A stretch of 64,000 nucleotides of DNA from Actinoallomurus soli. Its GTDB lineage: Bacteria; Actinomycetota; Actinomycetes; Streptosporangiales; Streptosporangiaceae. The notes below the pieces were generated by a model that was given only the letters and a program-made list of their open reading frames with translations, did no database searches and was not told the DNA's origin. The stretch is from the NCBI RefSeq assembly GCF_024055715.1, contig NZ_JAMXMV010000002.1, positions 601,760 to 665,759 of the forward strand, read 5' to 3'. Both the position numbers and the translations under genes were made by a program. Shown here in pieces: positions 40,141 to 49,108 of this stretch. How positions within the stretch are numbered: position 1 is the stretch's first letter; every line of letters begins with the position of its first letter.

Positions 40141-40907
40141 CCGAGCTGGATCGAGCGCTTGGCCATGCCGAGCCAGAAGCCGTCGATGACGCTGCGCTGG
40201 GTGTCCAGCTCGGCCTCGCCGGCGCCGAGCGCGACGAACAGCGGCGCGAAGTGCTCCGTACGCGGGTGGGCGAGCCGCCCGGCCGGGGCCCGGTGCTCGA
40301 AGTCGAGCAGCGCGTCGAGGTCGCCCGCGGCGAGCGTCTCCCGTCCCCAGGCGTCGAACTCCTTCGACCAGCCGGGCGCGCTCGCGGGATCGGGGTCCCT
40401 CGTGAGGCCGCGCAGGTTGTGGGTGAAGAAGCCGCTCCCGACGATCAGGACGCCCTCGTCGCGGAGCGGCGCGAGGCGGCGGCCGAGGTCGAGGAGGCGC
40501 TCCGGATCCAGGGTCGGCATGGAGACCTGCAGGACCGGGACGTCGGCGTCGGGGTACATCTCCACGAGCGGGACGTACGCGCCGTGGTCCAGGCCGCGCT
40601 CGGGGTCGTCGTGGACCGGGCCGCCGACGAGCTTGCGGACCTTGTCGGCGAGCTCCGGCGCGCCCGGCGCGGGATAGGTCACCTGGTAGTAGTGCTCGGG
40701 GAAGCCCCAGAAGTCGTAGGTCAGCGGCACCGGGCGGGTGGCGCCGATGGCGAGCGGCGCGGACTCCCAGTGCGCCGACACGACGAGGACCGCCTTCGGG
40801 CGGGGCAGGGCGGCCGACCAGGCGGCGATCTGGCCGGGCCAGATCGCGTCGTCGGCCAGTGGGGGTGCGCCGTGGCTGAGGTAGATCACCGGCATCCGTT
40901 CGGACAT
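40137..40907 (-). CDS. LigB-family extradiol dioxygenase (DODA-like)
   Basis: 256 residues from ATG 40907: MSERMPVIYLSHGAPPLADDAIW. The metal site His are in SHGAPP, VSAHWES and FFTHNLRG, with HFAPLFVALGA near the C-terminus, as in 4,5-DOPA extradiol dioxygenase-like proteins (YgiD family). Ring-cleaving Fe(II) or Zn enzyme; substrate unknown. Convergent with the FAD oxidase gene; start is followed by an AT-rich promoter region. Confidence 0.88.
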   Translation of the reverse strand: MSERMPVIYLSHGAPPLADDAIWPGQIAAWSAALPRPKAVLVVSAHWESAPLAIGATRPVPLTYDFWGFPEHYYQVTYPAPGAPELADKVRKLVGGPVHDDPERGLDHGAYVPLVEMYPDADVPVLQVSMPTLDPERLLDLGRRLAPLRDEGVLIVGSGFFTHNLRGLTRDPDPASAPGWSKEFDAWGRETLAAGDLDALLDFEHRAPAGRLAHPRTEHFAPLFVALGAGEAELDTQRSVIDGFWLGMAKRSIQLG

Positions 40908-41062
40908 GCCTACGAGACTACGCGATTTAGTTGAACTCTCAAATACCTTGTCCAAGTGATGGTGAAGAACCCGACAGGGACGGAGCCGCTCCCTGACCTG
41001 AGAGGCCGACTTCGCTACCGTCGCGGTGAGCGAACGCGTCACCAGCGACGGAGGGATCCCGC

Positions 41063-42193
41063 GTGCGAGTCTTGGTGATCGGTGCCGGCGTCATCGGCGC
41101 CGCCGTCGCCGCCGGGCTGACCCGCCGTGGCGCGTGGGTGACCGTCCTCGACCAGCGCTTCCCCGGCGCCGGCACCACCGGCACGTCCTTCGCCTGGGTC
41201 AACGCGAACGCCAAGGACCCCGAGGACTACTTCACGCTCAACCACACGGCCGTGCACGCCTACCACGCGCTCGGCGGCGACGGCTTCGTCCCCACCGGGC
41301 ACCTGGAGTGGGCGAACGGCGAGACGCGCCGCCTGGAGCTCAGCGCCCGCGTCGAGCGGCTACGGGACCGCGGGTACGCGGTCGAACGGATCACCGCCCG
41401 CCGCGCCGCCGAACTCGAACCCGACCTGGCCGCCCAGCCCGACGCCACGGACTACGTCCTCTTCCCCGAGGAGGGCCACGTGATCCCGGCCGTGCTCCTC
41501 GCCCGCCTCCTCGGCGAGGCGCGCGACCGCGGCGCCCGCGTCGAGACCGGCGCGGCCGTCCGGGAGATCACCTCGGGCCGTGGCGGGGTGAGCGTCACGC
41601 TCGCCGACGGCGGGGTCCGCGCCGCCGACGTCCTGGTCTGCTGCGTCGGCCGGTGGACGGGCGGGCTCGTCGACGTCCCCGTGCTCGACCCGCGCGTGTC
41701 CGGGGCGGTCACGAACGGCTTCCTCGTCACGACCACGCCCGTCCCCGCCCGGCTGGGACGCGTGCTCACGAGCGACCGTCTGAACGTCCGTCCCGACGGC
41801 GGCGGCCGCCTGCTGCTCCAGGCGCTCGACCTGGACGAGGCCGCCGACCCCGAGACCCGGCCGCCGGACGACGTCGGCGCCGAGATGATCGCCCGGCTGC
41901 CCGAGGTCCTGTCCGCGACCGAGGGCGTACGGGTCGAGCAGACCCGCGTCGGACAGCGCGCCATGCCCGCCGACCGCCGTACCGTCGCGGGGTTCACCGA
42001 CTCCGCCGCGCGCGTCTACACCGTCGTGACGCACAGCGGGATCACGCTCGCGCCGCTCCTCGGCGACCTGGTGGCCGGGGAGGTGTACGGCAAGGAGTCG
42101 GCGCTGCTGCGGCCGTTCCGCCCGGCGCGGTTCGCGGTGCCGGCGCCCGCCGCCGCGCCCGAGACCGAATGCCCGGCCCAGGACCGGGGATAG
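41063..42193 (+). CDS. FAD-dependent amino-acid-oxidase-like (DadA/glycine oxidase type) oxidoreductase
   Basis: 376 residues from GTG 41063 (ACGGAGGGATCCC upstream). The dinucleotide loop VLVIGAGVIGAAVAAGLTRRG (3-23) binds FAD. SGITLAPLLGDLVAGEVYG is the DAO-family C-terminal motif. GTTGTSFAWVNANAKDPEDYFTLN follows the first strand as in DadA-like enzymes. It oxidises an amine or amino acid; the substrate cannot be predicted. It is followed 8 nt later by the Mut7-C gene. Confidence 0.86.
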   Translation: MRVLVIGAGVIGAAVAAGLTRRGAWVTVLDQRFPGAGTTGTSFAWVNANAKDPEDYFTLNHTAVHAYHALGGDGFVPTGHLEWANGETRRLELSARVERLRDRGYAVERITARRAAELEPDLAAQPDATDYVLFPEEGHVIPAVLLARLLGEARDRGARVETGAAVREITSGRGGVSVTLADGGVRAADVLVCCVGRWTGGLVDVPVLDPRVSGAVTNGFLVTTTPVPARLGRVLTSDRLNVRPDGGGRLLLQALDLDEAADPETRPPDDVGAEMIARLPEVLSATEGVRVEQTRVGQRAMPADRRTVAGFTDSAARVYTVVTHSGITLAPLLGDLVAGEVYGKESALLRPFRPARFAVPAPAAAPETECPAQDRG

Positions 42194-42201
42194 CTGCACC
42201 T

Positions 42202-42912
42202 ATGGGGCACGCCCGTCTGGAGTTCGCCGCCGAACTCCGCTTCTTCCTCGCGCCCGCCGCCCGCGGCGGTGCGCTGCTCGCCCCGCTCGACGGGACCTCC
42301 TCCCTCGGGCACATGGTCGAGTCCGTCGGCGTCCCGCTGCCCGAGGTCGGCGCCCTGCTCGTCGCCGGCCGGCCGGTGCCCGCCTCGTACCGCCCGGAGG
42401 ACGGCGACGTCGTCCGGGTGGACGCCGTACACCGCCCGCAGCGCCTGCCGGCCGGGCCGCCGCGCTTCACGCTCGACGTCCACCTCGGCAAGCTCGCCCG
42501 GCGACTGCGGCTCGTCGGGGTCGACACCGACTATCACAACGACATCGACGACGACGTCCTGGTCGAGCTGGCCAACCGCGAGGAGCGGGTCCTGCTGACG
42601 CAGGACCGCGGCCTGCTCCGCCGCCGGAGGCTGTGGTTCGGCGCGTACGTGCGCGGCACCCGGCCGGAGGAGCAGTTCCTCGACGTGCTGGACCGGTTCG
42701 CGCCGCCGCTCGCGCCGTGGACCCGCTGCACCGCCTGCAACGGCGTGCTGGCGCCGGTCGCCAAGGAGACGATCGAGCACCTGCTGCAGCCCGGCACCCG
42801 GCGCAACTACGACGGGTACGCGCGGTGCGAGGCGTGCGGCCGGCTCTACTGGAAGGGCGCCCACCACCGCCGGTTGCAGGCGATCGTGGACGCCGCTCTC
42901 AGCTCCTCGTGA
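42202..42912 (+). CDS. Mut7-C RNase domain protein with Mut7-C ubiquitin-like domain
   Basis: 236 residues from ATG 42202. A ubiquitin-like fold (1-90: ARLEFAAELRFFLAPAARGG..YRPEDGDVVRVD) is followed by a PIN-like Mut7-C domain with LDVHLGKLARRLRLVGVDTDYHND, ERVLLTQDRGLLRR, and a zinc ribbon (CTACN, CEACGR). The PIN acidic residues (D480-type in DVHLGKL and DTDYHND) are present. Probably an RNA nuclease; the target is unknown. Confidence 0.86.
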   Translation: MGHARLEFAAELRFFLAPAARGGALLAPLDGTSSLGHMVESVGVPLPEVGALLVAGRPVPASYRPEDGDVVRVDAVHRPQRLPAGPPRFTLDVHLGKLARRLRLVGVDTDYHNDIDDDVLVELANREERVLLTQDRGLLRRRRLWFGAYVRGTRPEEQFLDVLDRFAPPLAPWTRCTACNGVLAPVAKETIEHLLQPGTRRNYDGYARCEACGRLYWKGAHHRRLQAIVDAALSSS

Positions 42913-42944
42913 CCCCGTGATCCCGGGAACCGGTGATCCTGTGA

Positions 42945-44537
42945 TCAGCCGATGTCGCGGCGCCGGAGGCCGGTGAGACCCGCGGCGGTGATCGCGGCCG
43001 TGACGGCGGCGAGCGCGAGGAGCGGTGTCGCCGACGCCTCACCGCCCGGCAGCTTGGGAACGTGCGTGAACGGCGACAGGTCCATGACCACCTGGCTCAG
43101 CCGCAGGACCGGACCGAGCTGGCCGAGGAGCAGGAAGACGCCGAGCACGCCCCAGGCGGCCGGCGCCAGCCGGGGCGCCGCGCCGAACAGCAGCATCGCG
43201 ATCGCGGCCGCCACCCACGCGGCGGGCGCCTGCACCAGCGCCGCCCCGAGCAGCCGGGGCACCTGTCCGCCGAGGTCGTGGACCCGCAGGCCGTCGGCCA
43301 GCCCCGCCGTCAGCCCGGCGACCGCGAGCAGCAGCACCGGCCCGGCCACCGCGAACAGCAGGTGGCCGATCGACCACCGCACCCGGCGGACCGGCGCGGC
43401 CAGGAGCGGTTCGAGCCGCTGCGCGGTCTCCTCGGCCCGCATCCGCAGCACCACCTGGACGGCGTACGCGGCGGCGATCATGCCGATGATGCCCATCATC
43501 GCCGCGGCGTAGGAGTCCTCCAGGTCCTGCCGCCCGCCCATCCTGGCGAGGATGTCCCGCATGCTGGAGCTGTCCTTGACCAGATCTCCGATGCCCTTGA
43601 GGATGCCGCCGACCGCCGCCCCGTACACGGCGAACCCGGCCAGCCACGCCAGGAGCGCGCCGCGCTGCAGCCGCCAGGCGAGGCCGAGCGGGCCGCCCAG
43701 GTACGGCGTGGCGCCGGCCGGGCCGGTCCGCGCCGCGAGCAGGCCCGCCCCCAGGTCCCTGCGCTCCACCAGCGCGTACGCCGCGACCCCCAGGACCAGG
43801 GCGGCGACCGGCCCGAGTGCGACGACCCACCAGCGTTCCGCGCCGAACGCCCGTACCTGTTCCGCCCAGCCGATCGGCGTCACCCAGGGCAGCCACGCGA
43901 CGCGGCCGGCGTCCCCGACCGCGCGCAGCAGGTAGGCGACACCGACGGCGGCGAGCGCGATGGTCCGCGCTGCCTGGGCCGTCTCGGCGACCTGCGCCGC
44001 GACGCCCGCGACGGCCGTGAAGCACAGGCCGGGGATCGTCCAGGCCAGCCCGGTCGCGAACGCCCCCGCCGCCGGCAGGCCGATGATGATCAGTGCGAGG
44101 GCGGTCACGACCGCGAGCGCGACGTTGGCGACGACCCCGACGAGCAGGCCCGCGGTCAGCGGCGCGCGGCGGCCGACGACGCCCGCGCCGACCAGCTCCA
44201 GACGGCCCGCCTCCTCGTCGCCGCGCGTGTGCCGGATGACGAGCAGGACGCTCATCACCCCGACGAGCAGGCCGCCGGTCGCGGCCATCCGCCAGGCGGT
44301 GATCCCGCCGATCGACCCGGCGACGTGGATCCGGCCGTACATGGCGACCGCCGCGCCGTTGCCGTTGATGCCGGCGACGAAGTCGCGCAGCGACGCGGGC
44401 GTGTCGTACAGCGTCTTGAAGCCGTACGCCGTGCTCGCCGCGTACGCGACGAGGGCGTAGACCCAGACGACGAGCATGATCCGGCTGCGCCGCAGCCCGA
44501 GCGCCAGCAGCCGCCCGGTGCCGGCGAGACTCCTCAT
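42945..44537 (-). CDS. ABC exporter permease (ABC-2 type, duplicated)
   Basis: 530 residues from ATG 44537, which overlaps the ATPase stop (ATGA). Around twelve hydrophobic segments in two halves: first half through [18 protein letters not shown], second from [21 protein letters not shown] onward. The duplicated layout is that of Streptomyces polyketide/tetronasin-type exporters (antibiotic ABC-2 permeases). Together with the ATPase it should form a drug or antibiotic exporter, controlled by the divergent GbsR-like gene. Confidence 0.84.
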   Translation of the reverse strand: MRSLAGTGRLLALGLRRSRIMLVVWVYALVAYAASTAYGFKTLYDTPASLRDFVAGINGNGAAVAMYGRIHVAGSIGGITAWRMAATGGLLVGVMSVLLVIRHTRGDEEAGRLELVGAGVVGRRAPLTAGLLVGVVANVALAVVTALALIIIGLPAAGAFATGLAWTIPGLCFTAVAGVAAQVAETAQAARTIALAAVGVAYLLRAVGDAGRVAWLPWVTPIGWAEQVRAFGAERWWVVALGPVAALVLGVAAYALVERRDLGAGLLAARTGPAGATPYLGGPLGLAWRLQRGALLAWLAGFAVYGAAVGGILKGIGDLVKDSSSMRDILARMGGRQDLEDSYAAAMMGIIGMIAAAYAVQVVLRMRAEETAQRLEPLLAAPVRRVRWSIGHLLFAVAGPVLLLAVAGLTAGLADGLRVHDLGGQVPRLLGAALVQAPAAWVAAAIAMLLFGAAPRLAPAAWGVLGVFLLLGQLGPVLRLSQVVMDLSPFTHVPKLPGGEASATPLLALAAVTAAITAAGLTGLRRRDIG

Positions 44538-45439
44538 CGGGTCATCCCCGCGGGTGCCTCGTCCTCGTAGTGGCGGAGGAAGAGCTGCTCCAGGGTCGGC
44601 GGGGTGCTCGTGAGGCTGCGGACGCCCGCCCGGGTCAGGTGCCGCAGCACCTCGTCGAGCCGGTCGGTGTCGACCTCGAGCCGTACGCGGGTGCCCTGGA
44701 CGTCGGGGTCGTGGACGCCGGGCAGGGTCGTCAGCCCGTCGGGCGGGCTCGCCAGCTCGGCCGTGATCGACGTGCGGGTCAGGTGCCGGAGCTCGGCGAG
44801 CGTGCCGCTCTCGACGGTGCGGCCCCGGCGGATGATGCTCACCCGGTCGCAGAGCGCCTCGACCTCGGACAGGATGTGGCTGGACAGCAGCACCGTACGG
44901 CCGCGCTCGCGCTCCTCCTCGACGCAGCGCTGGAAGACCTCCTCCATGAGCGGGTCGAGGCCGGAGGTCGGCTCGTCGAGGATGAGCAGCTCGACGTCCG
45001 AGGCGAACGCCGCGACGAGGGCGACCTTCTGCCGGTTGCCCTTGGAGTACGCCCGGCCCTTCTTCTTCGGGTCCAGCTCGAACCGCTCCAGCAGCTCGGC
45101 CTTGCGGTCGGGGTCGTGTCCGCCGCGCAGCCGGCCGAGCAGGTCGATGACCTCGCCGCCGGTGAGGTTCGGCCAGAGGACGACGTCGCCGGGGACGTAC
45201 GCGAGCCGGCGGTGCAGCGTGGTGACGTCGCGCCACGGGTCGCCGCCCAGCAGCCGCGCCGTGCCCGCGTCGGCCCGCAGCAGGCCGAGGAGGATGCGAA
45301 TGGTCGTGGACTTGCCCGAGCCGTTCGGGCCCAGGAAGCCGTGGACCTCGCCGGGGCGGACGGTCAGGTCCAGGCCGTCCAGCGCACGCGTCCGGCCGAA
45401 GGTCTTCACCAGGCCGGACACGGAGATCGCGTCTGTCAT
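44534..45439 (-). CDS. ABC exporter ATP-binding protein
   Basis: 301 residues from ATG 45439. Walker [22 protein letters not shown] (35-55), Walker [15 protein letters not shown], and the ABC signature is replaced by [15 protein letters not shown] (SKGNRQK variant common in DrrA-like exporters). The H-loop [20 protein letters not shown] is present. C-terminal regulatory region follows. It pairs with the downstream permease; the first gene of the operon. Confidence 0.92.
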   Translation of the reverse strand: MTDAISVSGLVKTFGRTRALDGLDLTVRPGEVHGFLGPNGSGKSTTIRILLGLLRADAGTARLLGGDPWRDVTTLHRRLAYVPGDVVLWPNLTGGEVIDLLGRLRGGHDPDRKAELLERFELDPKKKGRAYSKGNRQKVALVAAFASDVELLILDEPTSGLDPLMEEVFQRCVEEERERGRTVLLSSHILSEVEALCDRVSIIRRGRTVESGTLAELRHLTRTSITAELASPPDGLTTLPGVHDPDVQGTRVRLEVDTDRLDEVLRHLTRAGVRSLTSTPPTLEQLFLRHYEDEAPAGMTR

Positions 45440-45452
45440 AGTTCTGAACGTA

Positions 45453-45482
45453 CACTAGTTTCACAAAATCGTGAACATAGTG
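45453..45482. promoter_or_regulatory. operator-like dyad between ABC operon and GbsR-like gene
   Basis: CACTAGTTTCAC-AAAATC-GTGAACATAGTG, a 12-6-12 dyad with 10 of 12 paired positions, located 14 bp from the ATPase start and 44 bp from the regulator start. It is AT-rich, unlike the surroundings, and fits a MarR/GbsR-type operator. Confidence 0.65.
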
Positions 45483-45525
45483 AAGCTCCGATAAGCTGAT
45501 TACGGACTGAGAGGGGTGGGAGCGC

Positions 45526-46014
45526 GTGGTCGAGCGGGACCCCGAAACCGTGCGCCGGTTCATCGAGCGGTTCGCCTCGGACCTGGTGGAGGCGGGTGTG
45601 CCACGGATGCCCGCGCGCGTCTTCGCGGCGTTGCTCGGCTCCGACTCCGGTCGCCTCACCGCCGCCCAGCTCTCCGAGACACTCCAGGTCAGCCCGGCGG
45701 CGATCTCAGGCGCGGTGCGCTACCTGTCCCAGGTCCACATGATCCGGCGTGAGCGCGAGCCGGGATCCCGCCGGGACGTCTACGTCTCGGACGCCGACAT
45801 CTGGTTCGAGGCGATCCTCAACCGTGACCGGATCATCCCCCGCTGGCAGAAGAGCATCCGCGAGGGTGTCGAGGCGCTGGGCCCCGACACCCCGGCGGGC
45901 CTCCGGCTGACCGAGACCCTGGCGTTCTTCGACTACATCCACGAGGAGCTCCCGAGGTTCCTCGCCGAGTGGCAGAAGCGCAAGGCCGAGATGCGGGCCG
46001 CCCGAGAGGGCTGA
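45526..46014 (+). CDS. GbsR/MarR-like transcriptional regulator
   Basis: 162 residues from GTG 45526 (GAGGGGTGGGAG upstream). Winged HTH: MPARVFAALLGSDSGRLTAAQLSETLQVSPAAISGAVRYLSQVHMIRREREPGSRRDVYV (27-86). The C-terminal helical part has EELPRFLAEWQKRKAEMRA. GbsR-like regulators of ABC exporters have this build. It is divergent from the exporter and presumably represses it through the dyad at 45453-45482. Confidence 0.86.
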   Translation: MVERDPETVRRFIERFASDLVEAGVPRMPARVFAALLGSDSGRLTAAQLSETLQVSPAAISGAVRYLSQVHMIRREREPGSRRDVYVSDADIWFEAILNRDRIIPRWQKSIREGVEALGPDTPAGLRLTETLAFFDYIHEELPRFLAEWQKRKAEMRAAREG

Positions 46015-46028
46015 TCGGCGGTTCGGGG

Positions 46029-47021
46029 TCAGCAGTTGGGGATGGGACCGCCGTTCACGTCGCGGGCCTCGTCGTTGCCCCAGCGGGACAGGTAGTACGC
46101 GGAGACGTACGCGCCCCGGCCGTTCTTGCCGGGATACGTCCGGTCGAGGTCGGTGCGCAGCCACCAGTGGTTGAACTGCCCGCCACTGCCGACCTGCGCG
46201 CCCCAGACCTTGCAGTAGACGTAGTTGTTCCCCTTGTTGAGCACGCCCTGGGCGTCGCCGGTGTTCGGCTCCCGGTAGCCGACGGCGTCGGCGAAGGTGT
46301 TCACCCAGTACTTCACCTGGCCGGGCTGTCCCCCGCCGCCTCCGCCGCCGTCGACCCGGACGGCGCCGGCGTAGTCGCCGCCGAGGCGGACCGGCGTCAT
46401 CCGGACGTGCGTCCCCGACTGGAACGCCTCGACCATCTGGCCGGCCCCGAGGTAGATCGCGACGTGGTGCACCCACCCGCGGCCCCAGAACAGCAGGTCG
46501 CCGGGGAGAAGCGGACCGGTGCCCTGCCCCGGAGAGAATCGCGCGACGGCCCGCCCGGTATGGAATTGATTGTCGGCCGTGCCATTGAGAATGTCGCGGC
46601 CGGTCGCCCGGTAATAGGCGTATCGCACCAATCCCGAGCAGTCGAATCCGAGCCGTTGCCCGTCGTTCTTGCTGGCCGGATCCTGGCCGTCATAATGGCC
46701 GTACGTCGCGCCGGGAACGGGACCGTGGCCGCCGCCCCAGCTGTACCAGACGCCGAGCTGCGAGCACGCCGCCCGCACCGCCTGCTGCGCCACCGCGGAC
46801 GCCCCCGGCTGCAGCACGTCGCACCCGGCCAGCGCTCGTGCGACCGGACGGCCCGCCGCGCCGACCGTCGACCCCGCCACCGTGCCGGTCGTCGACCCCG
46901 CCACCGTGCCGGTCGTCGACCTCGCCGACCCGGTGGCGGCCGCCGGTCCGGCGCCCACCACCGCGGCCCCGACGACGATTCCCGCCATTCCGGCAAGGCC
47001 GACGAAATACCGAATGGACAT
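46029..47021 (-). CDS. secreted NlpC/P60 peptidoglycan endopeptidase
   Basis: 330 residues. Signal peptide and low-complexity region (STTGTVAGSTTGTVAGSTVG) at 1-60. The NlpC/P60 core has LGFDCSGLVRYAYYRATG (Cys128) and WVHHVAIYLG (His185/186). Just after it a Gly-rich linker (GGGGGGG, about 225-232) leads to a C-terminal domain of about 95 residues with several Cys/Trp (YCKVWGAQVGSG..FNHWWLRTDLDR). It cleaves D-Glu-mDAP-type peptide bonds in the wall. Start ATG 47021. Confidence 0.9.
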   Translation of the reverse strand: MSIRYFVGLAGMAGIVVGAAVVGAGPAAATGSARSTTGTVAGSTTGTVAGSTVGAAGRPVARALAGCDVLQPGASAVAQQAVRAACSQLGVWYSWGGGHGPVPGATYGHYDGQDPASKNDGQRLGFDCSGLVRYAYYRATGRDILNGTADNQFHTGRAVARFSPGQGTGPLLPGDLLFWGRGWVHHVAIYLGAGQMVEAFQSGTHVRMTPVRLGGDYAGAVRVDGGGGGGGQPGQVKYWVNTFADAVGYREPNTGDAQGVLNKGNNYVYCKVWGAQVGSGGQFNHWWLRTDLDRTYPGKNGRGAYVSAYYLSRWGNDEARDVNGGPIPNC

Positions 47022-47289
47022 AGGAGCGCCCCCGCTTTCCCGTCGCTGGTCCTTCGCTCGCGCTCATTCCCCCGAGTTGGATCTGCGAATCCCGGATACT
47101 CGGCTGCCGCGACCGCCATTCCAGACATGAAGCGAAGAATCGGGCTGCCGGGGGCAGGGTGCTCGCCAGCAGGTGTCTACTCACAGGAGAATTCGTCTTC
47201 CCTCAGTAGACGCCACAGACAAAGCCGGGGCCACCCGGGCAGAGCCGGACCGGGGAATACCCCGGCTGCCGCGCACCGGAGTCCCGGGG
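47022..47289 (-). promoter_or_regulatory. leader region of the NlpC/P60 gene with hairpin and terminator
   Basis: A 268-bp gap. CCGGGG-AATA-CCCCGG (47250-47265) is a terminator-like hairpin of the GPP34 gene, 25 nt past its stop. A second dyad GTCTACT/AGTAGAC (47175-47211) with a 23-nt loop may be an operator or leader structure. A c-di-AMP (ydaO) riboswitch, common before such genes, was not supported. Confidence 0.4.
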
Positions 47290-47907
47290 TCAGGCGCCGC
47301 TCGCCACGACGGCGCGCTTCCGGCGCAGGTCGTGCTCCAGGGCGCGGGCGATCGGCCAGAGCGGGTCGGCGAACTCCTCGATGCGACCCCGGTGCTCGCG
47401 CCGCTCGCGGCGGCTCAGCACGGTCGGCAGCTCGCCACGGGCGGCCAGGACGAGGGCGGCCGTGGTGCGGCCGTCGGCCTGCGCGGCGGGCCGCAGAGCG
47501 GACTTGACCTCCGCCGCGTACCGCTTGACCTCACGGCGCTCGCGCAGGCGGACTCGATCGGGCAGGATCCGGCGCCGCTCGACCTTGATCCAGCGTTCCT
47601 TCTCCAGTTGGTCGCGGACCTCACGGACGATGCGGCGCTCGCCGGCGCGGACCCAGCGCCGCCAGGACCGCGGCCCGGCGTCGGCGATCTGGCGCAGCAC
47701 GGCGTCGAGGACAGGGTCGCCCGTCGGCCGGGCGGCGGCGACCTTGACCTTGCCGTCGTCGTCGGCCAGCCGCTGGTCGAGGTAGAGGTCCGCCAGCGCG
47801 GCGGCGCGCAGGACCAGGCCGAGCCGGCTGCGCGCGGTCATCCGCTCCTTGTCCGGGTCGTAGGCGAGCAGGTAGAGCCGTGCGGGCAGCGATCGGGGCA
47901 GGTTCAT
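47290..47907 (-). CDS. GPP34-like (GOLPH3/Vps74 family) protein
   Basis: 205 residues from ATG 47907, overlapping the upstream stop (TGATG). MNLPRSLPARLYLLAYDPDKERM, then LGLVLRAAALADLYLDQRLADDDGKVKV and DPVLDAVLRQIADAGPRSWRRWV match actinobacterial GPP34 proteins. It may bind phosphoinositide-like lipids as the eukaryotic relatives do; bacterial role unknown. Third and last gene after SPFH and RHH genes. Confidence 0.82.
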   Translation of the reverse strand: MNLPRSLPARLYLLAYDPDKERMTARSRLGLVLRAAALADLYLDQRLADDDGKVKVAAARPTGDPVLDAVLRQIADAGPRSWRRWVRAGERRIVREVRDQLEKERWIKVERRRILPDRVRLRERREVKRYAAEVKSALRPAAQADGRTTAALVLAARGELPTVLSRRERREHRGRIEEFADPLWPIARALEHDLRRKRAVVASGA

Positions 47908-48113
47908 CACTCGGATTCCTCCTCCTTCGGAGGCCGTCCTGGTCTCCGCATGCGGCCGGCGTCGCGGGGCATGCGGCCGGCGTCGGTGAGCGCGCGGCGC
48001 AGCAGGAACTCGATCTGCGCGTTGGTGCTGCGCAGCTCGTCGGCCGCCCACCGGGCCAGGGCGTCGTGGACGGCCGGGTCGAGCCGCAGCAGGACCTTCT
48101 TGCGCTCCGTCAC
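47907..48113 (-). CDS. ribbon-helix-helix (Arc-like) small DNA-binding protein
   Basis: 68 residues, TERKKVLLRLDPAVHDALAR then WAADELRSTNAQIEFLLRRA, a clear RHH_1/Arc motif: a basic beta strand KKVLLRLD, helix, turn with TNAQIEFLLRRAL. The charged end is GRMRRPGRPPKEEESE. Starts at 48113 overlapping the SPFH stop. It lies in the operon whose promoter has the perfect AAAGTGATATCACTTT palindrome, so it is a candidate autoregulator. Confidence 0.8.
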   Translation of the reverse strand: MTERKKVLLRLDPAVHDALARWAADELRSTNAQIEFLLRRALTDAGRMPRDAGRMRRPGRPPKEEESE

Positions 48114-48994
48114 TGGTACAGGGACCCCGTGTTGACGACGGGCTGGGCGTCGCGGTCGCCGCAGAGGACGACGAGCAGGTTGCTGACCATGGTGGCCTTG
48201 CGCTCCTCGTCCAGGTCGACGACGTCGTGCTCGGCGAGCTGGTTCAGCGCGCTCTCGACCATGCCGACCGCGCCGTCGACGATCCGCTGCCGGGCGGCGA
48301 CGACGGCCCCGGCCTGCTGGCGGCGCAGCATCGCCTGGGCGATCTCCGGCGCGTACGACAGGCGGGTGATGCGCGACTCGACCACGTGCACGCCCGCCGA
48401 CTCGACGCGCGCCGCGATCTCCTCGGACAGCCGGGCGGTGATCTCGTCGGCGTTCTCGCGGAGGGAGAGCCGCTCGTCGCCGTGCGCGTCGTACGGGTAG
48501 ATCCCGGCGATGTGGCGGACGGCGGTCTCGGTCTGGATCGCGACGAACTCCTCGAAGTCGTCGACCTCGAACACGGCCCTGGCGGTGTCCTCGACCTGCC
48601 AGACGACGACGGCGGAGATCTCGATGGGGTTGCCCTCGGCGTCGTTGACCTTGGTCCGCTCGGTCTCGTGGTTGCGGATCCGGGTGGAGATCTTCCGCCG
48701 GGTGGTCAGCGGGTTGACCCAGCGCAGGCCGTCCGTGCGGATCGTCCCGACGTACCGGCCGAGCAGCTGCACGACGCGGGCCTCGCCCGGCGCCACGGCG
48801 GTGAGCCCGACGGAGACGAAGGCGGCGGCGACGATGAGGACGATCGCCAGGGTGATCAGTAGGGGCTGCCGGGTGAAGAACAGCGCGACGGCGGCGGCCA
48901 GGGCCACGATGACCGCTCCCAGCATCGCCCAGCCCGAGACTCCGGCGGCGGTCCGCTCGCCGACCTTGGGCCTCGGCATCTCGACCTCGGTCAC
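48110..48994 (-). CDS. SPFH/Band 7 (slipin-like) membrane protein
   Basis: 294 residues from GTG 48994 (GGAGGA 4 nt upstream; TTG 49027 is an alternative in the palindrome). Two transmembrane segments about 25-60 (WAMLGAVIVALAAAVALFF, LLITLAIVLIVAAAFVSVG). The SPFH core TAVAPGEARVVQLLGRYVGTIRTDGLRWVNPLTTRRKISTRIRNHET and a coiled-coil region with ARVESAGVHVVESRITRLSYAPEIAQAMLRRQQA follow. Stomatin-like lipid-domain scaffold. Promoter palindrome lies 32 bp upstream. Confidence 0.88.
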   Translation of the reverse strand: MTEVEMPRPKVGERTAAGVSGWAMLGAVIVALAAAVALFFTRQPLLITLAIVLIVAAAFVSVGLTAVAPGEARVVQLLGRYVGTIRTDGLRWVNPLTTRRKISTRIRNHETERTKVNDAEGNPIEISAVVVWQVEDTARAVFEVDDFEEFVAIQTETAVRHIAGIYPYDAHGDERLSLRENADEITARLSEEIAARVESAGVHVVESRITRLSYAPEIAQAMLRRQQAGAVVAARQRIVDGAVGMVESALNQLAEHDVVDLDEERKATMVSNLLVVLCGDRDAQPVVNTGSLYQ

Positions 48995-49025
48995 GGCTCC
49001 TCCAACGTGCTTAGCGTGAACTATC

Positions 49026-49041
49026 AAAGTGATATCACTTT
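49026..49041. promoter_or_regulatory. perfect 16-bp palindrome upstream of the SPFH operon
   Basis: AAAGTGATATCACTTT lies 32 bp before the SPFH GTG and 68 bp before the helicase GTG. Its symmetry and place suggest an operator, possibly of the RHH protein in the same operon. Binding is inferred. Confidence 0.65.
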
Positions 49042-49108
49042 AAGCCTCGTGGAGCCCGGGAAGCAAGGCGCGGTCCCGTGATTTGGCGGGGACGGGCAGT
49101 ATTGACCT

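Noticed and set aside
47022..47289. c-di-AMP (ydaO-type) riboswitch before the NlpC/P60 gene
   Set aside because: A GGGGGAA segment is present, but only about 55 nt separate it from the start, too short for the rest of the motif, and the conserved 3' blocks are absent.
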